Shown: in pieces, positions 47,454-54,448 of the stretch | How positions within the stretch are numbered: the stretch's first letter is position 1 | How the letters are laid out: each line of letters begins with the position of its first letter | Source of the DNA: Dendrolimus kikuchii | Taxonomy: Eukaryota > Arthropoda > Insecta > Lepidoptera > Lasiocampidae | Direction of reading: 5' to 3' | Assembly: GCA_019925095.2 (NCBI GenBank) | Contig: CM034394.1 | Span: forward strand, 27,144,272-27,208,271 | DNA length: 64,000 bases | Program-made: the position numbers and the translations under genes | Notes under the pieces: generated by a model | Database searches by the model: none | Told to the model about the DNA's origin: nothing | What the model saw: only the letters and a program-made list of their open reading frames with translations

Positions 47454-48366
47454 CACACGCACACATACTCAACCCAAGCTTGCACACACGCCTCACACTT
47501 TCATATACATACATTGCATACATATTTATGAATTTACGCTTACAGTTATTAATGAATTTCTAATTATATTGTGACTTCATCTGCGTTAATGTTAAAGATC
47601 TAGACTGGCCGAATGCTTTAAAGTGTTAAAAAATAACGCTAACCCTTTCCCTTGGTTTATCCTTTTATATTTCTTCACAAAAATTGATATTTACAAGCTA
47701 TATATACCACGATTTAGTGTAATATTACAGGTGTGTTTATTTTTCAAAATCAGCCGATTCAATCCCTGACAAGGGTATTTGATTTTTCATAAATGTAATC
47801 ATACCATTTTAGTTTTTGGCAAAATCGGCCTCGAATCACTGAAAGGAGTCTTTCAGTGATTTTTGCTACCTAGCATAGTTAAGGATTTAGACCCTGAAAG
47901 CCCAATCGATAAATATATCTGTGTATTATGTTAATATTTAATGTACTTAATCTTAAATCATCGCTACATTTGCGTGAAACGGCCTATATCTGCAACATTA
48001 TCGCGGATGTAATTGCACCCTTATTAATACCATGCTAAACACATAAAGACCAAACTGAACTTAGTGCGGGGGTAGTAAGTTGACTTGTGTCTGTATTGAA
48101 TGAGGATGCATTTGTGGTCAGACGAGGAGAGGCGCGTTGAGGCCGTGTCCGCGTTGGCCTCTCGCCGGACGGGCGACGAGGAGGCCGAGGAGGCGCTGGC
48201 CGCCGTCGTGGCCACGCTGGGGCTGAGCGCGCGCTTCTCGCAGCTGGGCGCCCTGCACGTGGTGGAGTTGACGCCCGCGGCGCCCGACCTGGCGTTCGCG
48301 GCGCCGCGGCGCCCGCAGGCCGCGCGCCAGGCGCTCGACTACCTCGAGCTGGCCCTCGAGACCTAA
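34106..48366 (+). CDS. r2d2: dsRNA-binding protein, R2D2-like (six exons)
   Basis: Predicted join: 34106-34183, 34856-35050, 36799-36912, 39948-40121, 40759-40867 (or 40885), 48122-48366. It gives about 304-310 residues, and all junctions keep phase (0, 0, 0, 0, 1). dsRBD1 spans residues 1-73: TVLQEMMIKMATIPEYECIA, then SGPQHQSTFDYRC and the KKEAKQEAAKLML helix. dsRBD2 spans about 95-170: DIRSYVALLKEFCEEYKLP, TGPPHLRQFTVEARV, and TKKAARQVAAEQLYSYL. The last exon (LHVVELTPAAPDLAFAAPRR, then ARQALDYLELALE) looks like a degenerate third dsRBD. Two good dsRBDs and a degenerate C-terminus fit R2D2, which with Dicer-2 loads siRNA into Argonaute 2. Loquacious is the alternative but normally keeps a clear third dsRBD. 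Introns are full of SINE, LINE and Helitron insertions. Confidence 0.75.
34554..34615. repeat. 62-nt near-perfect hairpin in r2d2 intron 1
   Basis: Arms CACAGACATTTGTAAC... (34554-34577) and its complement (34592-34615) differ at one of 24 positions. The loop itself holds CGGT/ACCG, so up to 28 pairs close on a TGTG loop. It is either a palindromic mobile remnant or a candidate small-RNA precursor. Confidence 0.7.
34856..35050 (+). CDS. r2d2: r2d2 exon 2
   Basis: Acceptor TGAATTTCAG at 34846-34855; 65 codons completing dsRBD1 (SGPQHQSTFDYRCTACGETV) and a linker; donor AAAG/GTACAC. The earlier ATG at 34793 in this frame is intronic. Confidence 0.75.
35521..35600. repeat. AT/TAA microsatellite
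   Basis: TAATAATAATAATAATAATTA run within r2d2 intron 2. Confidence 0.7.
35684..35833 (-). mobile_element. RTE LINE 3' fragment (copy 9)
   Basis: Perfect 12-bp duplication ATTTTCTTTTAT at 35672-35683 and 35834-35845. Lies in r2d2 intron 2. Confidence 0.87.
36799..36912 (+). CDS. r2d2: r2d2 exon 3
   Basis: Acceptor CTTGTTCCAG at 36789-36798, 38 codons, donor GATGTT/GTGAGT. Encodes the first helix and strand of dsRBD2 (LDIRSYVALLKEFCEEYKLP). Confidence 0.72.
36960..38328 (-). pseudogene. LINE reverse transcriptase remnant interrupted by an RTE fragment
   Basis: Two parts of one minus-strand element. 37696-38328 encodes MTIAFDSLEHDTIWEALKDQ, RGVRQGDPISPKLFSAVLE and LRFADDIVIFSE (the FADD catalytic box), with frame changes. 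36960-37381 encodes ILTYGCQTWSLTEKELSKV and WYPRDGKRRRGRQYKRWEHD. Between them lies a 315-bp RTE fragment. This family differs from the RTE repeat that interrupts it. Inactive. Confidence 0.82.
37382..37695 (-). mobile_element. RTE LINE 3' fragment (copy 10), nested in another LINE
   Basis: Reverse complement of the RTE 3' end from TACATACATACATAACTTCA to CACCGGAGCATTTCTTTCCT, splitting the LINE at 36960-38328. Confidence 0.85.
38371..38534 (+). mobile_element. short Helitron-like element
   Basis: Starts TCTATACTTATGTTATTAAT after an A and ends GGGAGCAATAGCTAG before a T. Diverged from the 29765 copy but keeps the TC...CTAG ends. No ORF. Confidence 0.6.
38883..39635 (-). mobile_element. non-autonomous Helitron, complete ends
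   Basis: The + strand starts CTAGCTGTGCTCGCGACGTC (3' end with hairpin) after an A and ends ATTAGTATAGA before a T (5' end TCTATACTAAT). 753 bp, no ORF. It shares its first 370 bp with the interrupted copy at 7489-7852. Confidence 0.78.
39697..39780 (-). repeat. 310-bp retroposon, old fragment
   Basis: ACAGGTTAATGGCCTATTTGATG and the following 50 bp resemble the poly(A)-proximal part of the family with many changes. Confidence 0.45.
39948..40121 (+). CDS. r2d2: r2d2 exon 4
   Basis: Acceptor GCGTGCAG at 39940-39947, 58 codons, donor CAAGAG/GTACTA. GC-rich compared with its introns. Encodes strands 2-3 and the last helix of dsRBD2 (VSTTGPPHLRQFTVEARVGR, TKKAARQVAAEQLYSYLKEN). Confidence 0.78.
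40230..40463 (+). repeat. tRNA-derived SINE, second family
   Basis: B box GGGTTCGATCC at about 40282 with a tRNA-like head (GTCATGGTAGCGTAAAGGC) and a tail containing CCCAGCAGTGGGACATTTAT, a common lepidopteran SINE/LINE tail. The cloverleaf is not intact, so it is not a tRNA gene. Confidence 0.7.
40759..40867 (+). CDS. r2d2: r2d2 exon 5
   Basis: Acceptor TGTGCGGCAG at 40749-40758. Encodes DEALLRAHEKAMERYSAPQE and LGQKISEYHL. Two donors give the same phase: 40867 (TTAG/GTTTGT) and 40885 (ATAG/GTTAGT, adding GLCRTI). The second has the slightly better donor. Phase 1 fits exon 6. Confidence 0.65.
41107..41382 (-). repeat. 310-bp poly(A) retroposon copy
   Basis: Poly(T) at 41107-41115; ends CCTGCACGGATA. 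About 30 bp lost in the middle. In r2d2 intron 5, facing a second copy in opposite orientation 235 bp away. Confidence 0.83.
41618..41923 (+). repeat. 310-bp poly(A) retroposon, full-length-like
   Basis: TATCCGTGCAGGAACGGAGA start, TGATCTGCAATAAAAAAAAT end. Makes an inverted pair with 41107-41382, so a transcript of this intron could fold into a hairpin of roughly 250 bp. Confidence 0.85.
42000..42733. other. intronic, no gene recognised
   Basis: AT-rich sequence in r2d2 intron 5; phrases such as GATACTTTTTATCCCGATAA recall the Helitron at 44478-45139, so part of it may be repeat. Confidence 0.35.
42751..43091 (-). mobile_element. LINE 3' end with poly(T) start
   Basis: Poly(T) at 42751-42759, GC-rich body, flanked by imperfect 17-bp repeats (AAATAAAAAACTAACCT at 42734-42750; AAATAAAAAAACAAACCT at 43092-43109). 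Same family as 43642-43967. Holds an 11-G run near 42806 and a short CCTAA expansion at 42918-42934. Confidence 0.72.
43642..43967 (-). mobile_element. LINE 3' end, second copy, with target duplication
   Basis: 14-bp repeat TGCAGTTTATTACC at 43628-43641 and 43968-43981. Poly(T) at 43642-43650, then ATAACGCAGGGGGAATGTCT, nearly as in the 42751 copy (ATAATGCAGGGGGAATGTCT). Confidence 0.83.
44151..44462 (-). repeat. 310-bp poly(A) retroposon, full-length-like
   Basis: Poly(T) at 44151-44159; ends TTCCTGCACGGATA at 44450-44463. Little diverged from the 41618 copy. Confidence 0.86.
44478..45139 (-). mobile_element. Helitron-like element with internal minisatellite
   Basis: On the minus strand: TCCCTATTAATATTATAAAT start after an A, and CCCGCGGCGCAGCTGCGGGG hairpin then CTAG before a T at the end. 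662 bp. Contains a 9-bp tandem at 44688-44755 and an AGAC tandem at 45089-45108. No Rep/helicase ORF. Confidence 0.72.
44688..44755 (+). repeat. 9-bp tandem repeat TGGACCCAG, about 7.5 units
   Basis: Units are identical, indicating recent expansion. Lies inside the Helitron-like element. The 9-bp period keeps frame, but no ORF of useful length runs through it. Confidence 0.9.
45191..45893 (+). repeat. 310-bp retroposon copy split by another insertion
   Basis: Left part 45191-45423 (from TATCCGTGCAGGAACGGAGA) and right part 45787-45893 (CACCTTTGGTGTTGCAAATG to AATAAAAAAAAT) together make one unit. CACCTTTGATG / CACCTTTGGTG at the break looks like the target duplication of the inserted 363-bp element. 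Confidence 0.78.
45424..45786 (-). repeat. non-coding retroposon inserted in the 310-bp repeat
   Basis: T-rich and TTA-tandem start (45420-45450) marks the minus-strand 3' end. The body is the reverse complement of 26576-26948, for example GGACTCGAGTTCTGTACCCT against AGGGTACGGAACTGGAGTCC. Confidence 0.75.
46386..46510 (+). mobile_element. LINE 3' tail ending in TATC repeats
   Basis: GTTGTCTGGAAGATATCGCT ... GTACAATAAAGAGTTATCTATCTA. A short structured 3' end with microsatellite tail, typical of a lepidopteran LINE; no coding part. Confidence 0.5.
47072..47374 (+). repeat. 300-bp poly(A) repeat (copy 2, uninterrupted)
   Basis: GGAGTTTTTGGCGGGAACTG to GGCCTAGCTGCCAAGCCACA then 12 A. Best copy of a three-member family (also 11023-11515 and 59812-60107). 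The poly(A) points to retroposition. Confidence 0.75.
47404..47450 (+). repeat. CT microsatellite
   Basis: About 23 CT units followed by CA-rich sequence, in r2d2 intron 5. Confidence 0.95.
48122..48366 (+). CDS. r2d2: r2d2 exon 6 (last)
   Basis: Acceptor TTTGTGGTCAG at 48111-48121; phase 1 joins exon 5 as GAC (Asp). 81 codons and TAA at 48364-48366. GC-rich coding: DEERRVEAVSALASRRTGDE ... LDYLELALET. The upstream in-frame ATG at 48100 is intronic under this model. An ORF on the minus strand here is a shadow. Confidence 0.75.
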
Positions 48367-48533
48367 CAAGCGGCTAACGCCTACGTATTAGTGTGCTAGT
48401 GATGGACCCTTCAACATAGTGTATTTTGTTTCAATTCATTAGGACACAGCTTTACACAATTATAATTCCGACCGGCATTGATTCACTTGCTGTGCATTCT
48501 TAGCTCTGTCCCGCTTACACGATTCGTACGTGT

Positions 48534-48539
48534 AATAAA
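48534..48539 (+). terminator. r2d2: r2d2 polyadenylation signal
   Basis: AATAAA 168 bp after the stop codon, the first good match downstream. Confidence 0.5.
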
Positions 48540-49400
48540 ATTGATCCACTACGGTTACATAAGTCGGGAGGAATTATTAGTTGTGTAAAACTGTACTTTT
48601 TGCTTTGAATGAAAAGGATAGAGCCACAAAAGCAACTCGTGACATTTATTCTCTATGGAAACATTGTTATAGTTGAAAAATCAGCTCGTAATTTGTGCGT
48701 ATGGTTGACAAAATTTTAGTTTGCAAAGTGTTAAAAAGTGCTGATATAAAAAGGAAATATTACTTGGATAAACGTGGATAATTGCTACCAGCAAGGTATT
48801 GAAAGTTTTGTTTTATTTTATTCAAATGCTTGTATATATTTCGCTTTTTAAATTTAAAAAGAAACCGCCACGAACTTGTTGCCAATTTAATATTAATTTC
48901 AACAGGAGTACAACACTCGCAATAATTAAATTTCTATAAGGAAGTCTGACGCTACGTTCACACAGAGATTTCAATTTCTAAATCGGATGCAGAATATGAT
49001 TTAGTCACAATACAATTTATATGTATGAGTTTACATTATGTATTCGGTTTTAAGATCTGGTAAATAACTAAAAAGGACAAAACTTAATATCAATATTTAC
49101 TAGTGCTTTGGTCTGATTTGGTCACAAGAGTAGAGGTTCAAGTTTTTACAAAATGCTATAGAAAAAACTAGGTATGTCAATTGGGTTTAACCAAAACCTC
49201 TTTCTAGGACCCTTCTGACGGTGATGAAATCCATGCATCGCTTTCAAATGGTAGTGAGAGACAGCACTTTCCTGCAAAAAAACTGAATTGCATAATAACA
49301 TTATGACATTCAGTTTTTTGCAGAAAGTCAAAACCTAATGCTGTGTGAACTTCTTCTGTTCTGTTTCTACAGTAATAATAATATTAATCGGCAGACAAAC

Positions 49401-49613
49401 ACACATATTGTATATTCTCAAATTAAGCAAGTTACGCTTGCGTTATGGGTAATATACAACAGACTACTCTGGGGCCGATTCCAGACACCCAGACCATAGT
49501 AAATGACGGAGAAAATACGTTTCCGAAATTTACTATACCAGGAATCGAACCCGGAGCCTCTGCGTTTCAGTGAGATAAGCCGGCGAAGGCTTAGCCCGCT
49601 CAACCACAAAGGC
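49401..49613 (-). repeat. tRNA-derived SINE (copy d)
   Basis: Reverse complement of the 20138 SINE; GGTTCGATTCC intact on the minus strand at about 49540-49550. Confidence 0.82.
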
Positions 49614-49959
49614 TGTAAAAATCCAATCCGGCAAAACTTGACTTGGTGTGAACGTAACCTTACTAAATAGTTTTACACTATAAATGTTATCTTCTAACGG
49701 TTGTAATAAACCATTTATGTTAATAATTACTTATTTTTAATAATAAAGTATTATAAGAGAAACTTACATTTATATTATTTTACATTTAAATGAAAGTATG
49801 GTATTTTGAACACCCTGAGATAATAGTCCAGGATCCATGGACCATTTTTGTATTTGATTACTATCAAGCTAATTTTTCGTCAGTAACTTCATTTTGACAA
49901 GACGCCCAATAATTACGATTAATTAAGTAAAAAAAAAAACAGCTGGTTAGTAATCATTT

Positions 49960-50240
49960 TTGATGACCTCGTTATTGATACATGGAGGAAGGATGCATCT
50001 CATCGCCAGCGGGTCCTGGGGTCCAAACTACCGATGGTTATGGCTCCAGAGACAGGAACCTCCTCACAATTCGTGCCGTGTCCAAGAGTGCTGCCTTCTG
50101 TGTCTGGCCCTTCACCCAGCTTCCCAGCGAAAGCCTCTCTAGATGACGGTCGAGGCTTTTCGCTATAAGACCATTGACGGTAACCTCGTGAGCAAGATCC
50201 AAGTATTTACTTAGTTTTTCTTTTTCTTCCTTCACGAGGT
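49960..50240 (-). pseudogene. LINE ORF2 C-terminal fragment
   Basis: The minus-strand frame KYLDLAHEVTVNGLIAKSLD ... QKAALLDTARIVRRFLS matches the C-terminal region often seen in eukaryotic LINE-encoded reverse transcriptases (a K-Y-x-D-L-A block and an x-Q-K-x-A-L-L-x-T-x-R-I-x-R block). 65 codons only. Confidence 0.55.
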
Positions 50241-50510
50241 TATCGTCATGTGACTTTGATCAAACCATACATTTTGTAGGACAAATATTTTTTCGAATAA
50301 TTTAGATAATTATCATCAGATTAAATTTTTGTTAATGTAATAAATTTTTGAGAATCATCAAATCGACATATTTTTTCCCTGTTAGCTGCCATAATCGAAA
50401 ATATTTGTAAGAGAAAACGCTGGGCGTTTCATAAAAATGCAGCTCCTTACGGAAACTTGGCTTGATAGTTATCAATAGCAAAAATGGGCGGTATACCCCC
50501 GACCCTGTAT

Positions 50511-50705
50511 CCGTGCAGGAAAGGAGAAAGAATAGTTTCCTGCGTTGGGGCGGCCTGTCGTAACAGGCGACTAAACAACCCACAGCCAGGCGGTAGGGCA
50601 TTTGCCCGATTCCCTGGTTTAAAGTATGTCGCTATAACAACCTCGAGTTGTGTTCCGGCATTAGTGACCAGGTTCCAGTCTCCCTTAAGAGAGCAGCAGC
50701 GCACC
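50511..50705 (+). repeat. 310-bp retroposon, 3'-truncated copy
   Basis: Starts at the family 5' end CCGTGCAGGAAAGGAGAAAG and stops at GAGAGCAGCAGCGC, without poly(A). Confidence 0.75.
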
Positions 50706-51633
50706 ACACCCCCCTCCCCCCGAATATAAGTTAAAGGTAAAAAAAACAATATATGAAAATAATATATTTATTATAACCTGTTATATTCATATATGCAGAA
50801 TAACGGGAGGGCGTGTTTGAAACGACCCCCTCGCGCCAACAAGTACAGCTGCCCGATATCACATAGGAATGTTTTGTCTAAGTACAAACAACAAGTGTGC
50901 CAATGAGGATTGCTCCTTAATAACATACAATAATAATAAGGCCGCGGCCGCACCGACGAGGCAACCTATTTTCACATTTCAACAAGTAGTTTTCGTGAAA
51001 CCAAAATGAATGTAATCGAAATGCTCGTGTCGGCCATGAGTGGTGGCCCCATTCAAAATGACTCGAATCGGACTTTATCTTGTTAAGGAGCTACTTGTCT
51101 CACTCGCGGATCACATTATTTAATTTACTTACGACAAATCGGTATTTTGAAAATCTCGATATATAACACTGGTCAAGTGGTTTTGTTGCCCTGGACATTA
51201 TAATGGCTTCCAACTTCGAATATCTCAACAATTAATGAAACTGAGAATTATTTTGGAATATTGACTAAGTATAGTTTTTTTTAATTTCCATTTTTATACA
51301 ACATTAAAAACTAGTAAGTATGAAATAAAACATTATCTAATATTTATTGAGAAATACTACTTTGTTTTACATTTAATTAATGTATATAGACGTAAAAAGA
51401 GACAAAAAATCTAGTGAAATCTATTTTTTACTTCAGAGAGACACTTTCTATATGATTTTTGGAAAAAATTGCCCTTGTAAGGACCAACAGCAATTGGCCA
51501 TCATGTAACGGTTCCGACTACCCTGGTCCCCTTCAAATTCTCAACATTATAAGGAAATCTAAACCATGTAAATATGTTCATATTCAATCTAAAAACCTTA
51601 AGAACCAAAGCCAATTTAATACTTCCATGAATA

Positions 51634-51753
51634 CATACATAGATAACTTCACGCCAGTTCCCTTACGGGGTAGGCACGAACAACAGAGCGCCATTCAGGC
51701 TTTTTGACATTCATAGCTCTCGTCATGCACGCTCGTCTGTTCTTAAGGCTTTG
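51634..51753 (-). mobile_element. RTE LINE 3' fragment (copy 11)
   Basis: Perfect 11-bp duplication TTCCATGAATA (51623-51633, 51754-51764). A short internal deletion after CATTCAGGC. Confidence 0.85.
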
Positions 51754-51764
51754 TTCCATGAATA

Positions 51765-53940
51765 TATTCGCTAATTGTCTGCTGGAAATTATTAAAACCT
51801 GCAAACATGTCTAGGGCAACAATTTTTTTTTTTTAATGTCGTTGACTTGTGTAATATTACGTTTGTTCTCCAAAAAATTATTTTGATTCAAACACAAAGT
51901 TCAAAGTTTAGTTTTCGCGACTAGTACAGATAATAAAACTACGTTTTAATATAAATCAAAGATAAATACCACACTTAGTAAACCTTACTTTTATTAATAG
52001 AACCTTACAAAATAATAATCGACAGACAGACGCGCTGCATATCCCTGAGCTATGCAAGTCACGCTTGTGTTATGGGTAATATATATAATACACAAGGGGC
52101 TTATTCCAGACACCCAGACCATAACAAACAAGAGAACTGAACCCGGAATCTCTGCGTTATGCTAAGGTCGACCGACAAACGACTCAAACACAGACCGTCA
52201 ATTCAATTACAATACAGATTCGTCTTCATCAAATTATAGCAATTTATATCTTTAAAAAGACAACGCACACGAGCGAGACAGCAACTCCATTGAAGCTGAT
52301 AGTAGAGCCCCCTACTGTTCTATTACTCCTTATTTACCTCATGTTCACTTGCATGGCAGTAATTGAGGAAGTAAGCAATGCGAGTATGCTTTAATCGCAA
52401 TGATGCGTTTACATACTCGCGCTGCCCATTTCCCTGCTTGCCACTGTAGAAGTGAACAAAATATAAACGAGGCATTAGGCCTTAAAAAATATCTATTTAA
52501 AGTTACTTAAATTATTAATTGCAGACAGAATAACAGGAACTCTATACAAAACATGATTTTGAAAAGTCAATTAAAAAAAGAAACAAAGCAAAATAATTTT
52601 AATTCCTCTAATTATGTGTTCATAAACTTTTGTCTTTACATGTCGTATATTAGTAACAACAATATTAACCCATGTCTAAAAATCAGTTATACCACATTTA
52701 ACCCGCTATGCAGGTTATACTTATAAATTAGTTAACCTTAATTATCGTCAAACGTCACTCATCGTGATGACAGGAAGGACACCTTGTGGCCGGTTGCTGA
52801 TCTTACTATTCATTCATTTACCCAAGTTCAATTTTGACATTAGAATCATTACATGTATGGAGCTTATGTCAAATTCTAATCCAAAGTGAGGCAAATGAAC
52901 GGTCGATAACAAATAGGAACCGGCCATTAATATGCAGTTGAGCTGTTGTCGATACTTTACACAAAATAAGTACAATTACGAGATTCAATTATGGTCAACA
53001 CTTAGATCCTAAACGCGGTGTAAAAAGTCGAATTCAAAAAAAAATATGTCAAAATAGCACAACACGTTAATATCAAAATACCTGTTTTTGTTAAATATAT
53101 TTAAATACATTTTTTATATTAAAAAATAAAATATTATTACATCAAGATGGATGCGTTCAGCGGTTTCACGAGATACTGCTAATTGCAGGGTCTCCAAACT
53201 GAATTTTGGACTTTTTTCCAATTTCCTAAATTTATTATACTAGAAGTATCATGACAAACAAACCGAGGTCATTATGAAGTCTTATTACCTGACTCGAATT
53301 TTAGACGTTTTACACTCAAAACTTCTCCAAATCTGTAAATCTTAGCCGATTGCTCTACATTTGTTAGATAGCCGGGTAAACAAAGGCAGAAGGTATATTT
53401 TCACATTGTTTCGCATTATTCTTTAATGAAGAAGTTAAAAGAGAAGAAGGTTAAAGAACTATACTTTATAATAGTTATAAGTTGGCAATAATAATGCAAA
53501 AATCATATTTTCAAGTAGTAGAAAAAGGGCTTCCGCAAAGTGATTCAGAATTTAGCAAGTGTATTCCAAGAGATTGTACACCGCATCATACTAAAATGGC
53601 ATGTACTTAACACCAATCTACTTCAAAAGTATTCATCAAGTTAAGCTATTTATTGGAAGCGATGTTTCGGCGAGCACGAGACATCAACCAATGTTTAAAT
53701 AGATGCACAAAGAAAAAACTGATGTCAGTTGCTAGATTTTGAAATTGCACAGACGATTTATTTATATACCCTCAAGTTAACCCTTAAGACAATTATCGAT
53801 ATACCAAAAAGCCGCAAGACTAACACTATCACTCGTAATATACCAAGAAAATATACCCATTTCATACAACTCCTATACAAACAGAGTGAGACAACAACAC
53901 AATTGACGATCACGTGCACAAACGAGATCTGCACTCTCAT
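51765..53940. other. no gene recognised
   Basis: Contains a diverged tRNA-SINE at about 52021-52195 (CACCCAGACCATAACAAAC, reverse orientation). The rest is AT-rich with chance ORFs only. Confidence 0.45.
52021..52195 (-). repeat. tRNA-derived SINE (copy e, diverged)
   Basis: CACGCTTGTGTTATGGGTAA and CCAGACACCCAGACCAT are kept; the tRNA head is badly decayed. Confidence 0.65.
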
Positions 53941-53948
53941 CGCGGACA

Positions 53949-54222
53949 CATATCGAGGGGTGAAAGGCTATTTGTTTTAAGCGACATTTTGTGACAGAAT
54001 TGACTTGATGGTTTTCTTGCATCCTAATGTCTCAAACTGAAGGAATTATAATGAACCTGGTTTCCAACTAAAAACTACAGATTGTTTTCTTTTTTAAATA
54101 TAGTATGTAGTTTACTAATGAAGTCTTTTTGTGGATCATTGAAACTTCAAACTCCTCTATCGACACAGTTTCGCAAATGTCGCTTAAAACAAATAACCTT
54201 GGACCCCTCGATATGTGCTAAT
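53949..54222. repeat. MITE-like inverted repeat
   Basis: Arm at about 53949-53993 (CACATATCGAGGGGTGAAAG, TATTTGTTTTAAGCGACATT) is repeated in reverse complement at about 54173-54222 with a few mismatches. About 180 bp of unrelated sequence lies between. No ORF; target duplication unclear. Confidence 0.6.
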
Positions 54223-54416
54223 AGTGAGCTGAAGGGTTAATAATACGAAATGGAAGCTGAACCGCTGCCGCGCATCCGTCTGATGGCCCCTAACCTATAT
54301 ACAATCGACGATCCTTGTCGCGTCAATATATACATTTATACAAACATATAACTATTAAAGGTAAAAATGTAAAAAAGAAAACTTAACACTATCGCAGAGT
54401 GGTGAGCTCGTCGCCG

Positions 54417-54448
54417 TCACATGCCGGACTCCGCGATGCCCTCGTCAT
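54417..54448 (-). CDS. Ptp10D: Ptp10D-like terminal exon (11 codons)
   Basis: Minus-strand acceptor CTGTTGCGGCAG ends at 54449. The exon supplies AT GAC GAG GGC and on to TGA at 54419-54417. Joined to the catalytic exon (phase 1, last base G at 61267) the protein ends [12 protein letters not shown]. From memory this acidic ending suits the insect Ptp10D family; the intron would be 6.8 kb. Far too short to be found as an ORF. Confidence 0.65.
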
